NCBI RefSeq assembly: GCF_001567585.1
Contig: NZ_LRQV01000019.1
Location: forward strand, 1 to 64,000
Length of the DNA: 64,000 nt
Source: Micromonospora rosaria
GTDB taxonomy: Bacteria; Actinomycetota; Actinomycetes; Mycobacteriales; Micromonosporaceae
Direction of reading: 5' to 3'
Positions within the stretch are counted from its first letter, which is position 1, and each line of letters opens with the position of its first letter. The position numbers and the translations under genes are program-made. The notes under the pieces were generated by a model that saw nothing but the letters and a program-made list of their open reading frames with translations, ran no database searches and had not been told where the DNA came from. Below, piece after piece: positions 49,648 through 58,956 of this stretch.

Positions 49648-50520
49648 TCAGCGGTTGTCGTCGAGCGTCTGCCGGAGGGTCACCGCGAACGCGTCCGGGT
49701 CGCCGGGCCAGCCGAACTCCCCACCGAGGAAGCCGCCGTGGTGGCTGGGGAAGATCACCGCCGTCGTGCCGAGCCGGTCGGCGACGGCGAGCCCGCCGCG
49801 GTGGGCCAGCTCGCCCTCCGATTCGGCCCCGACGCCGACCACGATCCGGGTCGACGCCGCCCGCAGGGCGTCGAAGTCGTGCTCATGGTGGGTGCAGGTG
49901 ATGAGGTTCTGCCCGAGCAGCACGTCGTCGCGGGAGCCGTCGTCGTCGGTCGGCAGGCCGAACGCGGCCGGATCGGGTGCCGGCCGCTCGGCGTAGTCGG
50001 CCGGGATCTCGCCCCGGAACCCGGTGAGCGCCATGAACCGCGCCATACCCGCACCGAAGCCGTCCCGTTCGTACGCCTGGCGAACGTCGGCGGTCGCGGC
50101 CAGCGCCGGCTCCCGATCCGGCAGCACCTGGACGGCCGGAGGCTCGTGCGCCACCAGGACGCGCACCTGCTCCGGGTGCCGGGCCACCAGCACGAGCGCG
50201 TTGACGGCGCCGCCGCTACTGGCGAAGATGTCCGCCGGCCCGCCACCGAGGGCCTCGATCACCCGGTGCAGGTCGTCGGCGTGCTGCTCGGGCGTGGACT
50301 CGCCGCCGGTGTCGGCGCGCCTGCTGCGTCCGGCCCCGCGCGGGTCGACGGTCACCACCGTACGGTCCCGGAAGTGCGCGGCGAGGCTGGTGAACCCGGT
50401 GGCGTCCATCGGGGAGCCGATCATCAGCAGCGTCGGTGCGGTGCCGGCGCCGCCCTCGCGGACGTCGTAGTGCAGGGTCGCCCCCGGCACGTCCAGGACG
50501 TGGGTGCGTGCCTCGGTCAT
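49648..50520 (-). CDS. Alpha/beta hydrolase
   Basis: A 290-residue alpha/beta-fold hydrolase. The oxyanion strand LLMIGSPMDATGF, DPRGAGRS, the nucleophile elbow in IFASSGGAVNAL (A-S-S-G-G) and a C-terminal SHHGGFLG His are visible. This is the common actinobacterial type active on esters, lactones or epoxide-like substrates. The ATG at 50520 starts the usual MTEARTHVLDVPGATLHY. It diverges from the XRE-NB-ARC regulator, 322 bp away, and might be under its control. Confidence 0.85.
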   Translation of the reverse strand: MTEARTHVLDVPGATLHYDVREGGAGTAPTLLMIGSPMDATGFTSLAAHFRDRTVVTVDPRGAGRSRRADTGGESTPEQHADDLHRVIEALGGGPADIFASSGGAVNALVLVARHPEQVRVLVAHEPPAVQVLPDREPALAATADVRQAYERDGFGAGMARFMALTGFRGEIPADYAERPAPDPAAFGLPTDDDGSRDDVLLGQNLITCTHHEHDFDALRAASTRIVVGVGAESEGELAHRGGLAVADRLGTTAVIFPSHHGGFLGGEFGWPGDPDAFAVTLRQTLDDNR

Positions 50521-50842
50521 GGTGATGCCCTTCTGACGGTGCCGGTGGCGGCCGGTCCGGCGGGACGGTCGGCTCGCCCCGGGACGGGACCACAGGACAG
50601 CGGTCGAGCGGTTCGACGCGAAGCTATCACCGGCCACCGACAGAAAAGCTCCGCTCGACCGCTTCCACCCACCCACGGTGGACAGGCCGCTGCCCGTACG
50701 GGCCCCAACGCCGGTCCCGGTGACTCGTCACGGATCCACCATGGTGATGATCACACTCTGTGCGCACCCGCCCGTTGTTCGTCACGCACATGCGAGCATC
50801 TATGCGCGTTACGTGAGGGCGGGCGTTGGTGGTGGGGGGAGC
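50521..50842. other. Divergent intergenic region
   Basis: 322 bp between an alpha/beta hydrolase and an NB-ARC regulator transcribed in opposite directions, so both promoters should be here. I see no clear palindrome. GGGGGGAGC before 50843 is the regulator's ribosome site. Confidence 0.4.
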
Positions 50843-53266
50843 ATGCCCACAAGTCGGGTGCAGCGTGACCAGTTCGGAGGCCTGCTCAGGACCCTCCGCC
50901 GGGAGCGGGGGCTGACCCAGGAAGAGCTTGCCGAGGCGGCCGGGTCCAGCGTCCGCGGCATCCGGGAGATGGAAAGCGGCCGGGTACGCAGCCCACAACG
51001 ACGGACCGTGGTGCTGCTCGCCGACGCCCTGCGGCTGGCCGGGGAGGACCGCGACCGCTTCGTCACCCTGGCCCGGGCCGACCGGCAGCCACCCACCAGC
51101 GGAGCAGCGCCGCCCGACGACGCGGTGGTGTCCAGCCGCCCGGCGGTGGTCGTCCCCGGGGAACTGCCCGCCGCGGTGCCCGACCTGACCGGCCGGGCGG
51201 AGATCCTGGACCGGCTCTCGACACTGGCCGCCGACGTCACCGCCGGACGACCCGACACCCCCTCGGTGGTGGTGCTGCACGGGCCGCCGGGAATCGGCAA
51301 GACCAGCCTCGCCGTCGCCGCCGGACACCGGCTCAGCCCCGCCTTCGCCGGCGGACAGCTCTTCGTCGACCTGCAGGGCGTCCCCCCGGACGGACCGGTC
51401 GACCCGGCCGAGGCGCTGGCCGGAATGCTGCGGTCACTCGGGGTACCGGACGCGCGGGTGCCGGTGTCACCCGCCGAACGGGGCGGCCTGTTCCGCACCC
51501 TCACCCGCGACCGGCCGCTGCTGGTCGTCCTGGACAACGCCGCGAACGAGGCCCAGGTCCGCCCCCTGCTGCCGGCCGGGCGGGGATGCCTCGCGTTGAT
51601 CACCTGCCGGCGGCCCCTGACCGGTCTCGCCGGCACGGCCCGCCAACCCCTCGACCTGCTCGACCCGGCAGCCGGTCGACAACTGCTCACGGCGATCGTC
51701 GGCGCCGACCGGATCGCCGCCGAACCCGCCGCCGCCGACCACCTCGTCAAGCTCTGCGGCCGGCTGCCCCTGGCCCTGCGGATCGCCGGGAACCGCCTCG
51801 CCAGCCGACCGCAGTGGTCGGTCGGCTGGCTGGTGGACCTGCTCCGCGACCAGCGCCGACGGTTGACCGTCCTGACCGCCGGCGACCTGGGTGTCCGGTC
51901 CGCGTTCGAGGTCTCGTACCGGCAACTGGACCCCACGACCGCGCGGGTGTTCCGCCGGGCCTCGCTGATACCCGGCACCGACTTCGCACCCGCGCTGGTC
52001 GCCGCCGTCGCCGGCACCGACGAGGAGACCGCGGCGGTGGCCCTGGAGGAACTGGTCGAGGCCGGCGTCCTCCAGACCACGGGGGACCGGTACCAGTTCC
52101 ACGACCTGGTCCGGCTCTACGCCCAGGAACGCCTCGACGCCGAGGACCAACCGGCCTGCCGGACCCGGGCGCACACGCAGATGGTCGACTGGCTGCTGCG
52201 GCGTACCCGACAGGCCGGCGCCATGTTCGAACCGGTCGCCTGCCGGGCCGATTCCCCGTTCGACGACGACCGGGCGGCGGCCTCCTGGCTGGACCGGGAG
52301 GCCGGCAACTGGCTGGCCGCGCTCCGCGACGCGGCCCGCTCCGGTCGGCACGCCGACGTGGTCGCGGTCGCCCGGGCCCTGCACTGGTACTCCGACGCCA
52401 CCAGCCACCGGCACTCCTGGGACGAGATCTTCTCGCTCGGGGTGGCCGCGGCCCAGGCCATCGGCAGCCCTCGCGACGAGGCAGTCCTGCTGAACTTCCT
52501 GGGCTGGGCCCGGTACTTCTGCCGGGACCGCAACACCGACGGGCTGGCCGCCCTGGCCCGGGCCCTGGACCTGGCCCGGCGGATCGGGGACCGCCGGGAG
52601 GAGGCGTGGGCGCTGACCTACACCGCCGCGATCCACATCCGGCTCGGCCGCGCCGCGACCGTCATCGACCACTGTCGCCGCGCCGTGGACCTGTTCCGTG
52701 CGGTCGGGCACGCCCTCGGCGAGCACAGCGCGGCGAGCGTGCAGGGCGGCGCGCTGGCCGCGCTCGGCCGGTTCGCCGAAGCGGCCGAGCTGCACCGCGA
52801 GGTGCTGGCGTTCTACCGCCGGGGCAACGGTCTCAGCCGTACCGGCGCGGCGGTGGCCCAGGCCGGCGCGATGACGAGCCTCGGGGCGGACCTGGCCGGG
52901 ATGGGCCGGTGGCGCGAGGCCGCCGACGAGTACGCCCGCGCCTGGCGGGTGTTCCACCGCTGCGGCGCGACCTTCAGCGAGGCCAGCGCCCTGCACCGGT
53001 ACGGGCTCGCGCTCCAGGCGCTGGGTGAGGTCGACGCGGCGGCCGAGGCGCTGCGCTCGGCGCTGGCCCTGTACGCCGCACTGTCCTGCCCGTGGTGGGA
53101 GGCACAGACCCTGTACGCGCTCGCGGGCCTGGCCGGGGCGGCGCCGGACCGGGCCGCCGACGCCCGCGTGCTGCGCCAGCGGGCCCTCGACCGGTGCGGC
53201 GAACTGGACGCCCCGGAGGTGCGGACCCTGCGCGCCACCCTGCGACGCGAACTGGCCGAGTCCTGA
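50843..53266 (+). CDS. XRE/NB-ARC/TPR transcriptional regulator
   Basis: An 807-residue regulator. The N-terminal XRE HTH (LLRTLRRERGLTQEELAEAA, then SVRGIREMESG) binds DNA; the NB-ARC core has P-loop GPPGIGKT (147-154), LLVVLDNAANEAQVRPLL and RLPLALRIAGNRLAS; the C-terminal ~300 residues are TPR-like helical repeats. It has no SARP domain. This is a widespread actinomycete type that often controls neighbouring genes. It faces the alpha/beta hydrolase and ends at a strong bidirectional terminator. Confidence 0.9.
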   Translation: MPTSRVQRDQFGGLLRTLRRERGLTQEELAEAAGSSVRGIREMESGRVRSPQRRTVVLLADALRLAGEDRDRFVTLARADRQPPTSGAAPPDDAVVSSRPAVVVPGELPAAVPDLTGRAEILDRLSTLAADVTAGRPDTPSVVVLHGPPGIGKTSLAVAAGHRLSPAFAGGQLFVDLQGVPPDGPVDPAEALAGMLRSLGVPDARVPVSPAERGGLFRTLTRDRPLLVVLDNAANEAQVRPLLPAGRGCLALITCRRPLTGLAGTARQPLDLLDPAAGRQLLTAIVGADRIAAEPAAADHLVKLCGRLPLALRIAGNRLASRPQWSVGWLVDLLRDQRRRLTVLTAGDLGVRSAFEVSYRQLDPTTARVFRRASLIPGTDFAPALVAAVAGTDEETAAVALEELVEAGVLQTTGDRYQFHDLVRLYAQERLDAEDQPACRTRAHTQMVDWLLRRTRQAGAMFEPVACRADSPFDDDRAAASWLDREAGNWLAALRDAARSGRHADVVAVARALHWYSDATSHRHSWDEIFSLGVAAAQAIGSPRDEAVLLNFLGWARYFCRDRNTDGLAALARALDLARRIGDRREEAWALTYTAAIHIRLGRAATVIDHCRRAVDLFRAVGHALGEHSAASVQGGALAALGRFAEAAELHREVLAFYRRGNGLSRTGAAVAQAGAMTSLGADLAGMGRWREAADEYARAWRVFHRCGATFSEASALHRYGLALQALGEVDAAAEALRSALALYAALSCPWWEAQTLYALAGLAGAAPDRAADARVLRQRALDRCGELDAPEVRTLRATLRRELAES

Positions 53267-53275
53267 CCGCACCGG

Positions 53276-53311
53276 CACCGGGCCCCGCCGACGACGCGGC
53301 GGGGCCCGGTG
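53276..53311. terminator. Perfect 15-bp bidirectional terminator hairpin
   Basis: Left arm CACCGGGCCCCGCCG and right arm CGGCGGGGCCCGGTG are exact reverse complements, with a 6-base ACGACG loop. It lies 9 bp after the regulator stop (53266) and 7 bp before the converging protease stop (53319), so it can end transcripts from both sides. There is no U-tract, as is usual in high-GC actinomycetes. Confidence 0.9.
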
Positions 53312-53318
53312 GACGGGG

Positions 53319-54833
53319 TCAGTTGCAGGTGGTGCCGTTGAGGGTGAACGGCACCGGGGCGGCCGGGGAGCCGTTCGCGGTGAAGCCGACGGTGACGGCG
53401 CCGCCGGTCGGGATGGCGGCGTTGTGGTTCTCGTTGGTGACGGTCACCGCCGACCCGGTCTGCTGGAAGACACCGTTCCAGTGGCCCTGGAGGGTCTGCC
53501 CGCCGGGGAAGGACCAGCCCAGCGACCAGCCGTTGATGGCCGGGCCGTCGTTGTAGACGGTGACGCTGGCGCTGTAGCCGGTGCCCCACGAGTTGGTGAC
53601 GACGAAGGAGACCCGGCAGGTGCTGGCGAGCGTCGTCGCCGGCACGAGGTTGCCGTAGTCGTCGCGGGCGGTGGCGAAGTCCTGGAACCCGAAGCCCGGC
53701 CCGGCCGACCGGGTGGTGGTGCCGGCGGCGAGCACCGTGCCGTCGGAGTTGACGGCGAAGACCGGGCCGCCACTGTCGCCGCCCCGGGCGGACTCCTCGC
53801 CGTCGAGCTGGGTGGCCTCGACGAGGTCCTCGATGTCGGTGTAGTGGAAGTCGACCCGCAGGTTGCAGACGGGACCGCCGATCTCACCGGCGGAGGTGTA
53901 CCCGGACTGGCACAGCAGCTGACCGGGGATGACCTGGGTCCAGCCGACCACCTCGGCGCGGACCTCGTCGTGCTGACCGCCGACGTAGATGTGGTCGCCG
54001 GGCGACGCCGTCGAGATGATCATCGTGTCGTGGTCGTCGTTGCTGTCGACCGCGTAGCCGACCAGCGTGCCGGTGTTGGTGGTCGTGTTCCACCCGACGT
54101 GCCAGGGCGAGCCGATGGCTCCGCAGTGCTCGGCGGTGAGGACGTACCCGTCGCCCGTGTCGGCGTCGCGGACCCCGAAGCCGGCGGTGCAGCCGGGGGT
54201 GGTGAACCCGATGCCCGACCCGCCGTCGAACGGGGCGACGTCGTTGGCCCGGGACCGCTCGACCATCCGCTCGCGCTCGACGACACTGGTACGCACCCCG
54301 GTGGCCGGCAGCTTCGGCAGCCTGGCGCTCCGGGCGCCCTCGACGGCGAGCTCGATGCCGCTGCCGTCGGTGCGCAGCCGGACCGAGTGGATGGCGTCCG
54401 CCGGGTCGGCGGCCACCACCGGGGCGAGCCTGGCCGCCGCCGCGCGCAGCTCGGCGCGGGAGTAGGTCGCGTCGACCACCTCGACCGGCGCGGTGCGGCG
54501 GGCGGCGGTGACGGCCGCGACGACGTCGGTGGGCGGCGCGCCCTTCCACCACAGGGTGACGTGGTCGTCGACCAGGCCGATGCCGGCGTAGCCACGGGCC
54601 GGGGTGCGCTCCACCGCGGTACGGATGACATTGGCCGCGTCGACCAGCGGAGCCTGGGCGAGCATCCGGTCCAGGGTCGGTGCCGGGATGATGTCGAGGA
54701 TGGACGTGGCGGCCCCGGCCGCCGTCGGCTGGCTGGACTCCGCGTACACGGAGGCGGAACCGGTGAGCGCCGTCGCAGCGACCAGTGCCCCGACGACCAC
54801 CGTACGGGTGATCGCTTCCCGAAGTTGTGTCAT
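53319..54833 (-). CDS. Secreted trypsin-like serine protease with CBM2
   Basis: A 504-residue exported protease of the S1 family, streptogrisin-like. Signal peptide about residues 1-31 (VVVGALVAATALTGSASVYA), a pro-region to about 195, then the protease domain: His236 in LTAEHCG, Asp269 in DDHDTMI, Ser354 in GGDSGGPVF. Cysteine pairs around His and Ser are kept. The last ~105 residues form a family-2 carbohydrate-binding module (SCRVSFVVTNSWGTGYSAS-like region, NGWSLGWSFPGGQ, GHWNG). Binding to cellulose or chitin would concentrate the protease on plant or fungal material. It converges with the regulator, separated by the terminator. Confidence 0.9.
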   Translation of the reverse strand: MTQLREAITRTVVVGALVAATALTGSASVYAESSQPTAAGAATSILDIIPAPTLDRMLAQAPLVDAANVIRTAVERTPARGYAGIGLVDDHVTLWWKGAPPTDVVAAVTAARRTAPVEVVDATYSRAELRAAAARLAPVVAADPADAIHSVRLRTDGSGIELAVEGARSARLPKLPATGVRTSVVERERMVERSRANDVAPFDGGSGIGFTTPGCTAGFGVRDADTGDGYVLTAEHCGAIGSPWHVGWNTTTNTGTLVGYAVDSNDDHDTMIISTASPGDHIYVGGQHDEVRAEVVGWTQVIPGQLLCQSGYTSAGEIGGPVCNLRVDFHYTDIEDLVEATQLDGEESARGGDSGGPVFAVNSDGTVLAAGTTTRSAGPGFGFQDFATARDDYGNLVPATTLASTCRVSFVVTNSWGTGYSASVTVYNDGPAINGWSLGWSFPGGQTLQGHWNGVFQQTGSAVTVTNENHNAAIPTGGAVTVGFTANGSPAAPVPFTLNGTTCN

Positions 54834-54918
54834 GGCGCTGAGTCAAACAACGCCCGATGCCGGGAGACAGGCAGGACGCCCGGCAGGAGTCATCCTGCCG
54901 GCGGCCGACCGGTGCTGG

Positions 54919-55929
54919 TCACGTTCCCGGAGGGTGTGTCGGCCCGGAGCCGACACGCTCCTCCCGCAGGACGGTGGCGATCGCCTCGAGGTCCGCGGCT
55001 GACAGCCGCATCGTCGCGCCCGTCGACCAGTCGTCGATCTGATCCGGTCGGCGTGCCCCGGTGATGGCGCCGGTGACGCCCCGCCACGCCAACACCCAGG
55101 CGATGGCGACCGCGCTTGTCGTCGCGTCGTGCCGGGTGGCGATGTCGGTGAGTGTCCGGGTGAGATGCAGTGTCTTCTGCAGGCCGCGCCCCCGGAATCG
55201 GGGATCGCGCGACCGCCAGTCGGTCGGCGGCAGCGCGGCGGTGCGTTCCGTGCTGAACGCGCCGGTCAGGAGACCGGACCCGAGCGGGCTGTAGGCGATG
55301 ACCCCGACCTGGTTCCGGGCGCACCAGGCGATCTCCTCGGCGGCACCCCGGTCGAGGGCGGACAGCGGTGGCTGGAACGAGTCGACCGGCGCGAGGGCGT
55401 GCGCCCGCCGCAGTTCGTCGAGCCGGTGGTTGGACAGGCCGGCCGCGCGGATCTTGCCCTTCGTCCGGAGGTCGGCCATCGTCTGCCAGTACTCCTCCAG
55501 CGGCGTCCCGTCCGTGGTGGGCCAGTGCATCTGGAGCAGGTCGACGCACTCCAGCCCCAGTCGCCGTAGCGACGCGTCGAGTTGCCGTTCGATGCTCTCG
55601 CGGCGTCCGGCGACGGTACCCGGTTCGACGTCGTCGCCCCAGACCGGCCCGCACTTGCTGAAGATGTACGGACGGGAACTGCGGGGCAGCGAGGCGAGTG
55701 CTTCCCCGACCAACTCCTCGGCGTGGCCGAGGCCGTACACCGGCGCCGTGTCGAGCCAGTTCAGCCCCGCGTGCTCCACGGCGTGCCGGATGGTGTCCAG
55801 CGCCGCCGCCCGGTCCTGTGGACCCCAGCCGAAGAACCAGTCGTCTCCGCCGAGCGCCCACGTACCGAGTCCGATCCGGGTGATGGTGAGCGGGGACCGT
55901 CCCAGTCGTACCGATGGCAGCGCGGTCAT
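54919..55929 (-). CDS. Aldo/keto reductase
   Basis: A 336-residue NADPH-dependent aldo/keto reductase with TIM-barrel fold. The first strand ITRIGLGTWALGG, the catalytic region LNWLDTAPVYGLGHAEELVG with Asp and Tyr, CVDLLQMHWP with His, and GVIAYSPLGSGLLTG are typical of the YajO/Tas-like group. The ATG at 55929 has GGAGG 4 bp upstream; a much longer open frame upstream is unlike protein. The substrate is unknown. It diverges from a small SRPBCC protein. Confidence 0.88.
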   Translation of the reverse strand: MTALPSVRLGRSPLTITRIGLGTWALGGDDWFFGWGPQDRAAALDTIRHAVEHAGLNWLDTAPVYGLGHAEELVGEALASLPRSSRPYIFSKCGPVWGDDVEPGTVAGRRESIERQLDASLRRLGLECVDLLQMHWPTTDGTPLEEYWQTMADLRTKGKIRAAGLSNHRLDELRRAHALAPVDSFQPPLSALDRGAAEEIAWCARNQVGVIAYSPLGSGLLTGAFSTERTAALPPTDWRSRDPRFRGRGLQKTLHLTRTLTDIATRHDATTSAVAIAWVLAWRGVTGAITGARRPDQIDDWSTGATMRLSAADLEAIATVLREERVGSGPTHPPGT

Positions 55930-56158
55930 GATGCCTCCGTTCACTTGTCCGACCGTTGGCGTTCGATTCTTCCGACCCCGTGCGTGGGTCATGGTCTCGT
56001 ATCGGTGGCGAGAAGACAATTGCGATGCTGCCACGCCGGTCAGGGACGACAGTGACAGGAAACCACCGTGACAGACGGGTCCGTGACGATGGGGGCGGCG
56101 ACATTCGGCGCCGAGTGTGGACAGGACAGCGGCGATGGTCGGTGAGGAGAGGTGAAGC

Positions 56159-56641
56159 GTGACCGGAACCGAATTCTTTGCTCCGTCAGGGGAGCAGAAC
56201 ATCACTATCAGGCATTTTTTCCACGCACCCCGGGATCTCGTCTTCAGGGCCTGCACGGAAACTGACCTGCTTGCCCTGTGGTGGGGATCGGAGGACATGG
56301 AGACGGCTGTCGACGTGGACGTGCGGCCGGGCGGAAGATACCGGTACGTCAGTCGGGACGGCCACGGCAACGAATTCGCGATCGGCGGCGTCTATCACGA
56401 CGTCGTGGTTCCCGAGTTGATCGTGCAGACGTTCCAGTTCGAGGGGATGCGCGGGTTCGTCCAGCTCGAAAAAATCTCCTTCCAGGAGGTCGGTGGAGGG
56501 ACGAGGTACCAGTCGGAATGTGTCTTCTCGTCGGTCGGTCAGCGCGACGAGATGGTGCGTTCCGGCATGGAGGTGGAAACCCGGGGCAGCATGCGGCGGC
56601 TCGCCCGCGTCGTCGAGAGCCTCCGGGTGGGCGCGGTCTGA
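56159..56641 (+). CDS. SRPBCC/AHSA1-like domain protein
   Basis: A 160-residue START-like protein of the AHSA1 group. RHFFHAPRDLVFRACTETDL followed by LALWWGSEDME and GGRYRYVSRD is the family's N-terminal strand-helix signature (usually ...W.. P.. . .. dlR.GG.w.. ). It would bind a hydrophobic ligand in a cavity. The GTG at 56159 follows GAGGAGAGG. It converges with the LmbU-type regulator, 8 bp apart. Role unknown. Confidence 0.85.
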   Translation: MTGTEFFAPSGEQNITIRHFFHAPRDLVFRACTETDLLALWWGSEDMETAVDVDVRPGGRYRYVSRDGHGNEFAIGGVYHDVVVPELIVQTFQFEGMRGFVQLEKISFQEVGGGTRYQSECVFSSVGQRDEMVRSGMEVETRGSMRRLARVVESLRVGAV

Positions 56642-56649
56642 CCACTCGC

Positions 56650-57432
56650 CTACCGCTCCGGGGAATCGGCGCCGGTGTCCCGCCGGCGGGACAACCTGGT
56701 GAACGGCAGCAGCGCCGAGCCGCTGGCGCGTCCGCCCTTCAGGGAGTGCTGATCCGCAGGTGGACCGGTGCCCGGGTCGTGCGCCTGCTCCGCCGCCCGG
56801 TCGAGGATGGAGACGATCCAGGAGGCCAGGTCGGTGCTGGCCCGTTCGGCGGCGGCCCGCCAGCTCGCCAGTCGCGACTCCTCCACGGGGACGGGAGGCA
56901 GGGCCGGCACGGCGGCCTGGTCGGGCACCACCCTTCCGCGCGCTTCCCGAATGCGCTGCCGTAGCCGGTTCCGGGACCACCTGTACTGTTCGGCCCGGTC
57001 CAGCCACACGTCCTGTTCCGCCGGGGGAAGGGCGGCCACCTCGGCATGGTGCTGAAAGCTGAGGTTCTCGCGCCGCCTGGCGGGCTCGAACTTCCGGGCG
57101 ACCCAGGCGTAGTTACGCAGCGTCTGGTAATCGAGACCGAGTGTCTCCACGGTTCTCGCGTACCGACTCTCGTACCTGTCCTGTCCGTAGATCAGCCAGT
57201 CGCCGAGGCACCAGGCGAACGAGTCGACCAGCCCGTAGATCTTCGGACCGGCCTCGGCCCACTGCTCGTAGGTGGTCGCCGGCGGGAACCGGAGCCCCAC
57301 GCGGGTCGTCAGGATCTGGTGGCGTTCGGGGGTGATTGCCGGGTGCTGCTGGTCCGGGCCGAGGAAATAGTCGGTGGACTGCTTCACCAGGCGCTGCGAG
57401 CTCGGTGTCGGCTTGTCGGGTACATGCTTCAC
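56650..57432 (-). CDS. LmbU family transcriptional regulator
   Basis: A 260-residue protein of the LmbU type, the activator of lincomycin biosynthesis and relatives found in other antibiotic clusters. Conserved blocks are TTRVGLRFPPATTYEQWAEA, WCLGDWLIYGQDRY, LDYQTLRNYAWVARKF and LSFQHHAEVAALPPAEQDVW. The HTH lies in the last two. The GTG at 57432 starts VKHVPDKPTPSS after AAGAGG. No biosynthetic gene is directly attached, but the NRPS/P450 pair lies 1.5 kb to the right, so it may control that locus or the hydrazine operon farther left. Confidence 0.88.
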   Translation of the reverse strand: MKHVPDKPTPSSQRLVKQSTDYFLGPDQQHPAITPERHQILTTRVGLRFPPATTYEQWAEAGPKIYGLVDSFAWCLGDWLIYGQDRYESRYARTVETLGLDYQTLRNYAWVARKFEPARRRENLSFQHHAEVAALPPAEQDVWLDRAEQYRWSRNRLRQRIREARGRVVPDQAAVPALPPVPVEESRLASWRAAAERASTDLASWIVSILDRAAEQAHDPGTGPPADQHSLKGGRASGSALLPFTRLSRRRDTGADSPER

Positions 57433-58217
57433 GCTGCCACCTCTTGCTGACTGTTGGACACTGGCACTCGACACCGGTCCCCGCGTGGTCGGAAACAGAG
57501 TGGGAACGAGCGTGTCGACGGCTGTCCGCCCGTGTCGGGAGCGCGAGTGAATGGGCGAGCAACCCGAGTCTGCCGGTGACTGCCATCCGTGACGGCATGT
57601 GCTGACCCTGCTCACGAAATCGGCCGTCCGCGCAGAAATGAGGCGGCGAGTCCGGCCGGAGCGGAGCGGCTCCATCCGCTGCGGGCGGTCTCCCCTTCAG
57701 TGGGAGGGGGCAGATATGAGGTGAGGGCCTGCTCTGTTCGAATGACCGCAGAACGTGATAATCGTGGCTCCCACGCCGTCCCCCGTAAGTGTGCGCCTTC
57801 GACCCAATCGGTCCGACTGGGTACAACTCAGACAGTATCGTCTCACGCCGATCAAATCAAGGTTGCCGATGTCTTGCGGTGCCTGGGCTGCGAGCCCGGT
57901 GCCCTCGGGGACTGTCTGTCACAAGGGGGTGGGACATCTGCGGCAGCCCGAGTGGCCTGCGGTTCGACTCGCGCCGCCTCTCGCCGGAGGGCCTGGTCGG
58001 GAACCACCCTTCTCGACTGCTTGCATCTGCGCTGACCAATGCTAATGTCTGATCTGACGCACGATCGCTGAATGAGATGCTCGCGATCATCCGTAATCAG
58101 CAATCCACAATGGAATGTCTCCGTCGGCTGGTCGACTCCGCATAGGACGCGACTGCCGGTCCAACCAGCATTCCTCTCCTTGGCATCGACACCGCCAAAC
58201 CGATCGACGGGATTCAG
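57433..58217. other. Long divergent intergenic region
   Basis: 785 bp between the LmbU-type regulator and a PaiB-like gene, the longest non-coding stretch in the window. It is less GC-biased than its surroundings in parts (57750-57870 and 58030-58120). Only short hairpins such as GGGCT-gcg-AGCCC at about 57886 are seen. No tRNA or recognisable protein frame. It should contain the LmbU and PaiB-like promoters and possibly an unrecognised small RNA or peptide. Confidence 0.5.
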
Positions 58218-58913
58218 ATGTATGTTCCAGGGCAGTACCGACCAGAGCGTCCGTCATGGTCGTGGGAGATCGTCGACGCGCATCCCCTGGCCACGGTGGT
58301 GACGGCGGCCGAGCACCTGCCGGTGGCCAGCCACGTCCCGGTCATCCGGTGGCCGACGCCGGAACCCGCGCCGGACCAGGGTACGAGCACACCGTCGACG
58401 GGTGCGGCCGGCGCGGTGCCGACGGACGGACGGTGCAGGCTGGTGGGGCACATGAACAGGATGAACCCCCAATGGGAGGCCATCGGCGCGGGTTGTCCGG
58501 CACTGCTGATCTTCACCGGCCCCGACCGGTACGTCTCGCCCGCGGTCTACGGATACACCCCGGCGGCGCCGACGTGGAACTTCACGGCCGTGCACGCGAC
58601 AGGATGGCTCTCGCCCCTACCACCCGGCGAACCCACCCTCGCGGTCATCCGGGCCACCGTGACGGCACTCGAGGAGCGCCTGGGTGCCGGCTGGGACATG
58701 ACGGCGTCCCTGCCCTACTTCGATCGCCTGCTACCCGGCGTCGGGGCCTTCGAGATGCGGGTGGAGCGGCTCGACGCGATGTTCAAACTGAGCCAGGAGC
58801 AGACCCCGCAGGTACGGTCCCGGGTGGCAGCCGACATCGCCGGCAGCGACTGCGGCCACCACCGGGCCCTCGCCCGCATGATGACCAGGGCCGCCACCCC
58901 GAACCGGGACTGA
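58218..58913 (+). CDS. FMN-binding negative regulator, PaiB-like
   Basis: A 231-residue PaiB-type protein. The N-terminus MYVPGQYRPERPSWSWEIVD and HPLATVVTAAEHLPVASHVP, then LVGHMNRMNPQW, LLIFTGPDRYVSPAVYGY and PTWNFTAVHATG, follow the family block by block. The split-barrel fold binds FMN; members are named after a Bacillus repressor of sporulation/protease genes, but many may be enzymes. It ends 43 bp from the converging NRPS gene. Role here unknown. Confidence 0.9.
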   Translation: MYVPGQYRPERPSWSWEIVDAHPLATVVTAAEHLPVASHVPVIRWPTPEPAPDQGTSTPSTGAAGAVPTDGRCRLVGHMNRMNPQWEAIGAGCPALLIFTGPDRYVSPAVYGYTPAAPTWNFTAVHATGWLSPLPPGEPTLAVIRATVTALEERLGAGWDMTASLPYFDRLLPGVGAFEMRVERLDAMFKLSQEQTPQVRSRVAADIAGSDCGHHRALARMMTRAATPNRD

Positions 58914-58956
58914 ACCCCGCCCTCGGTGCCGGCCGGTGGCTGTACCGCCGCAGACG

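Noticed and set aside
57945-57990. A GGTTCGACTC sequence like a tRNA T-loop.
   Set aside because: The flanking bases do not pair into a T-stem and there are no D or anticodon arms at the right distance.
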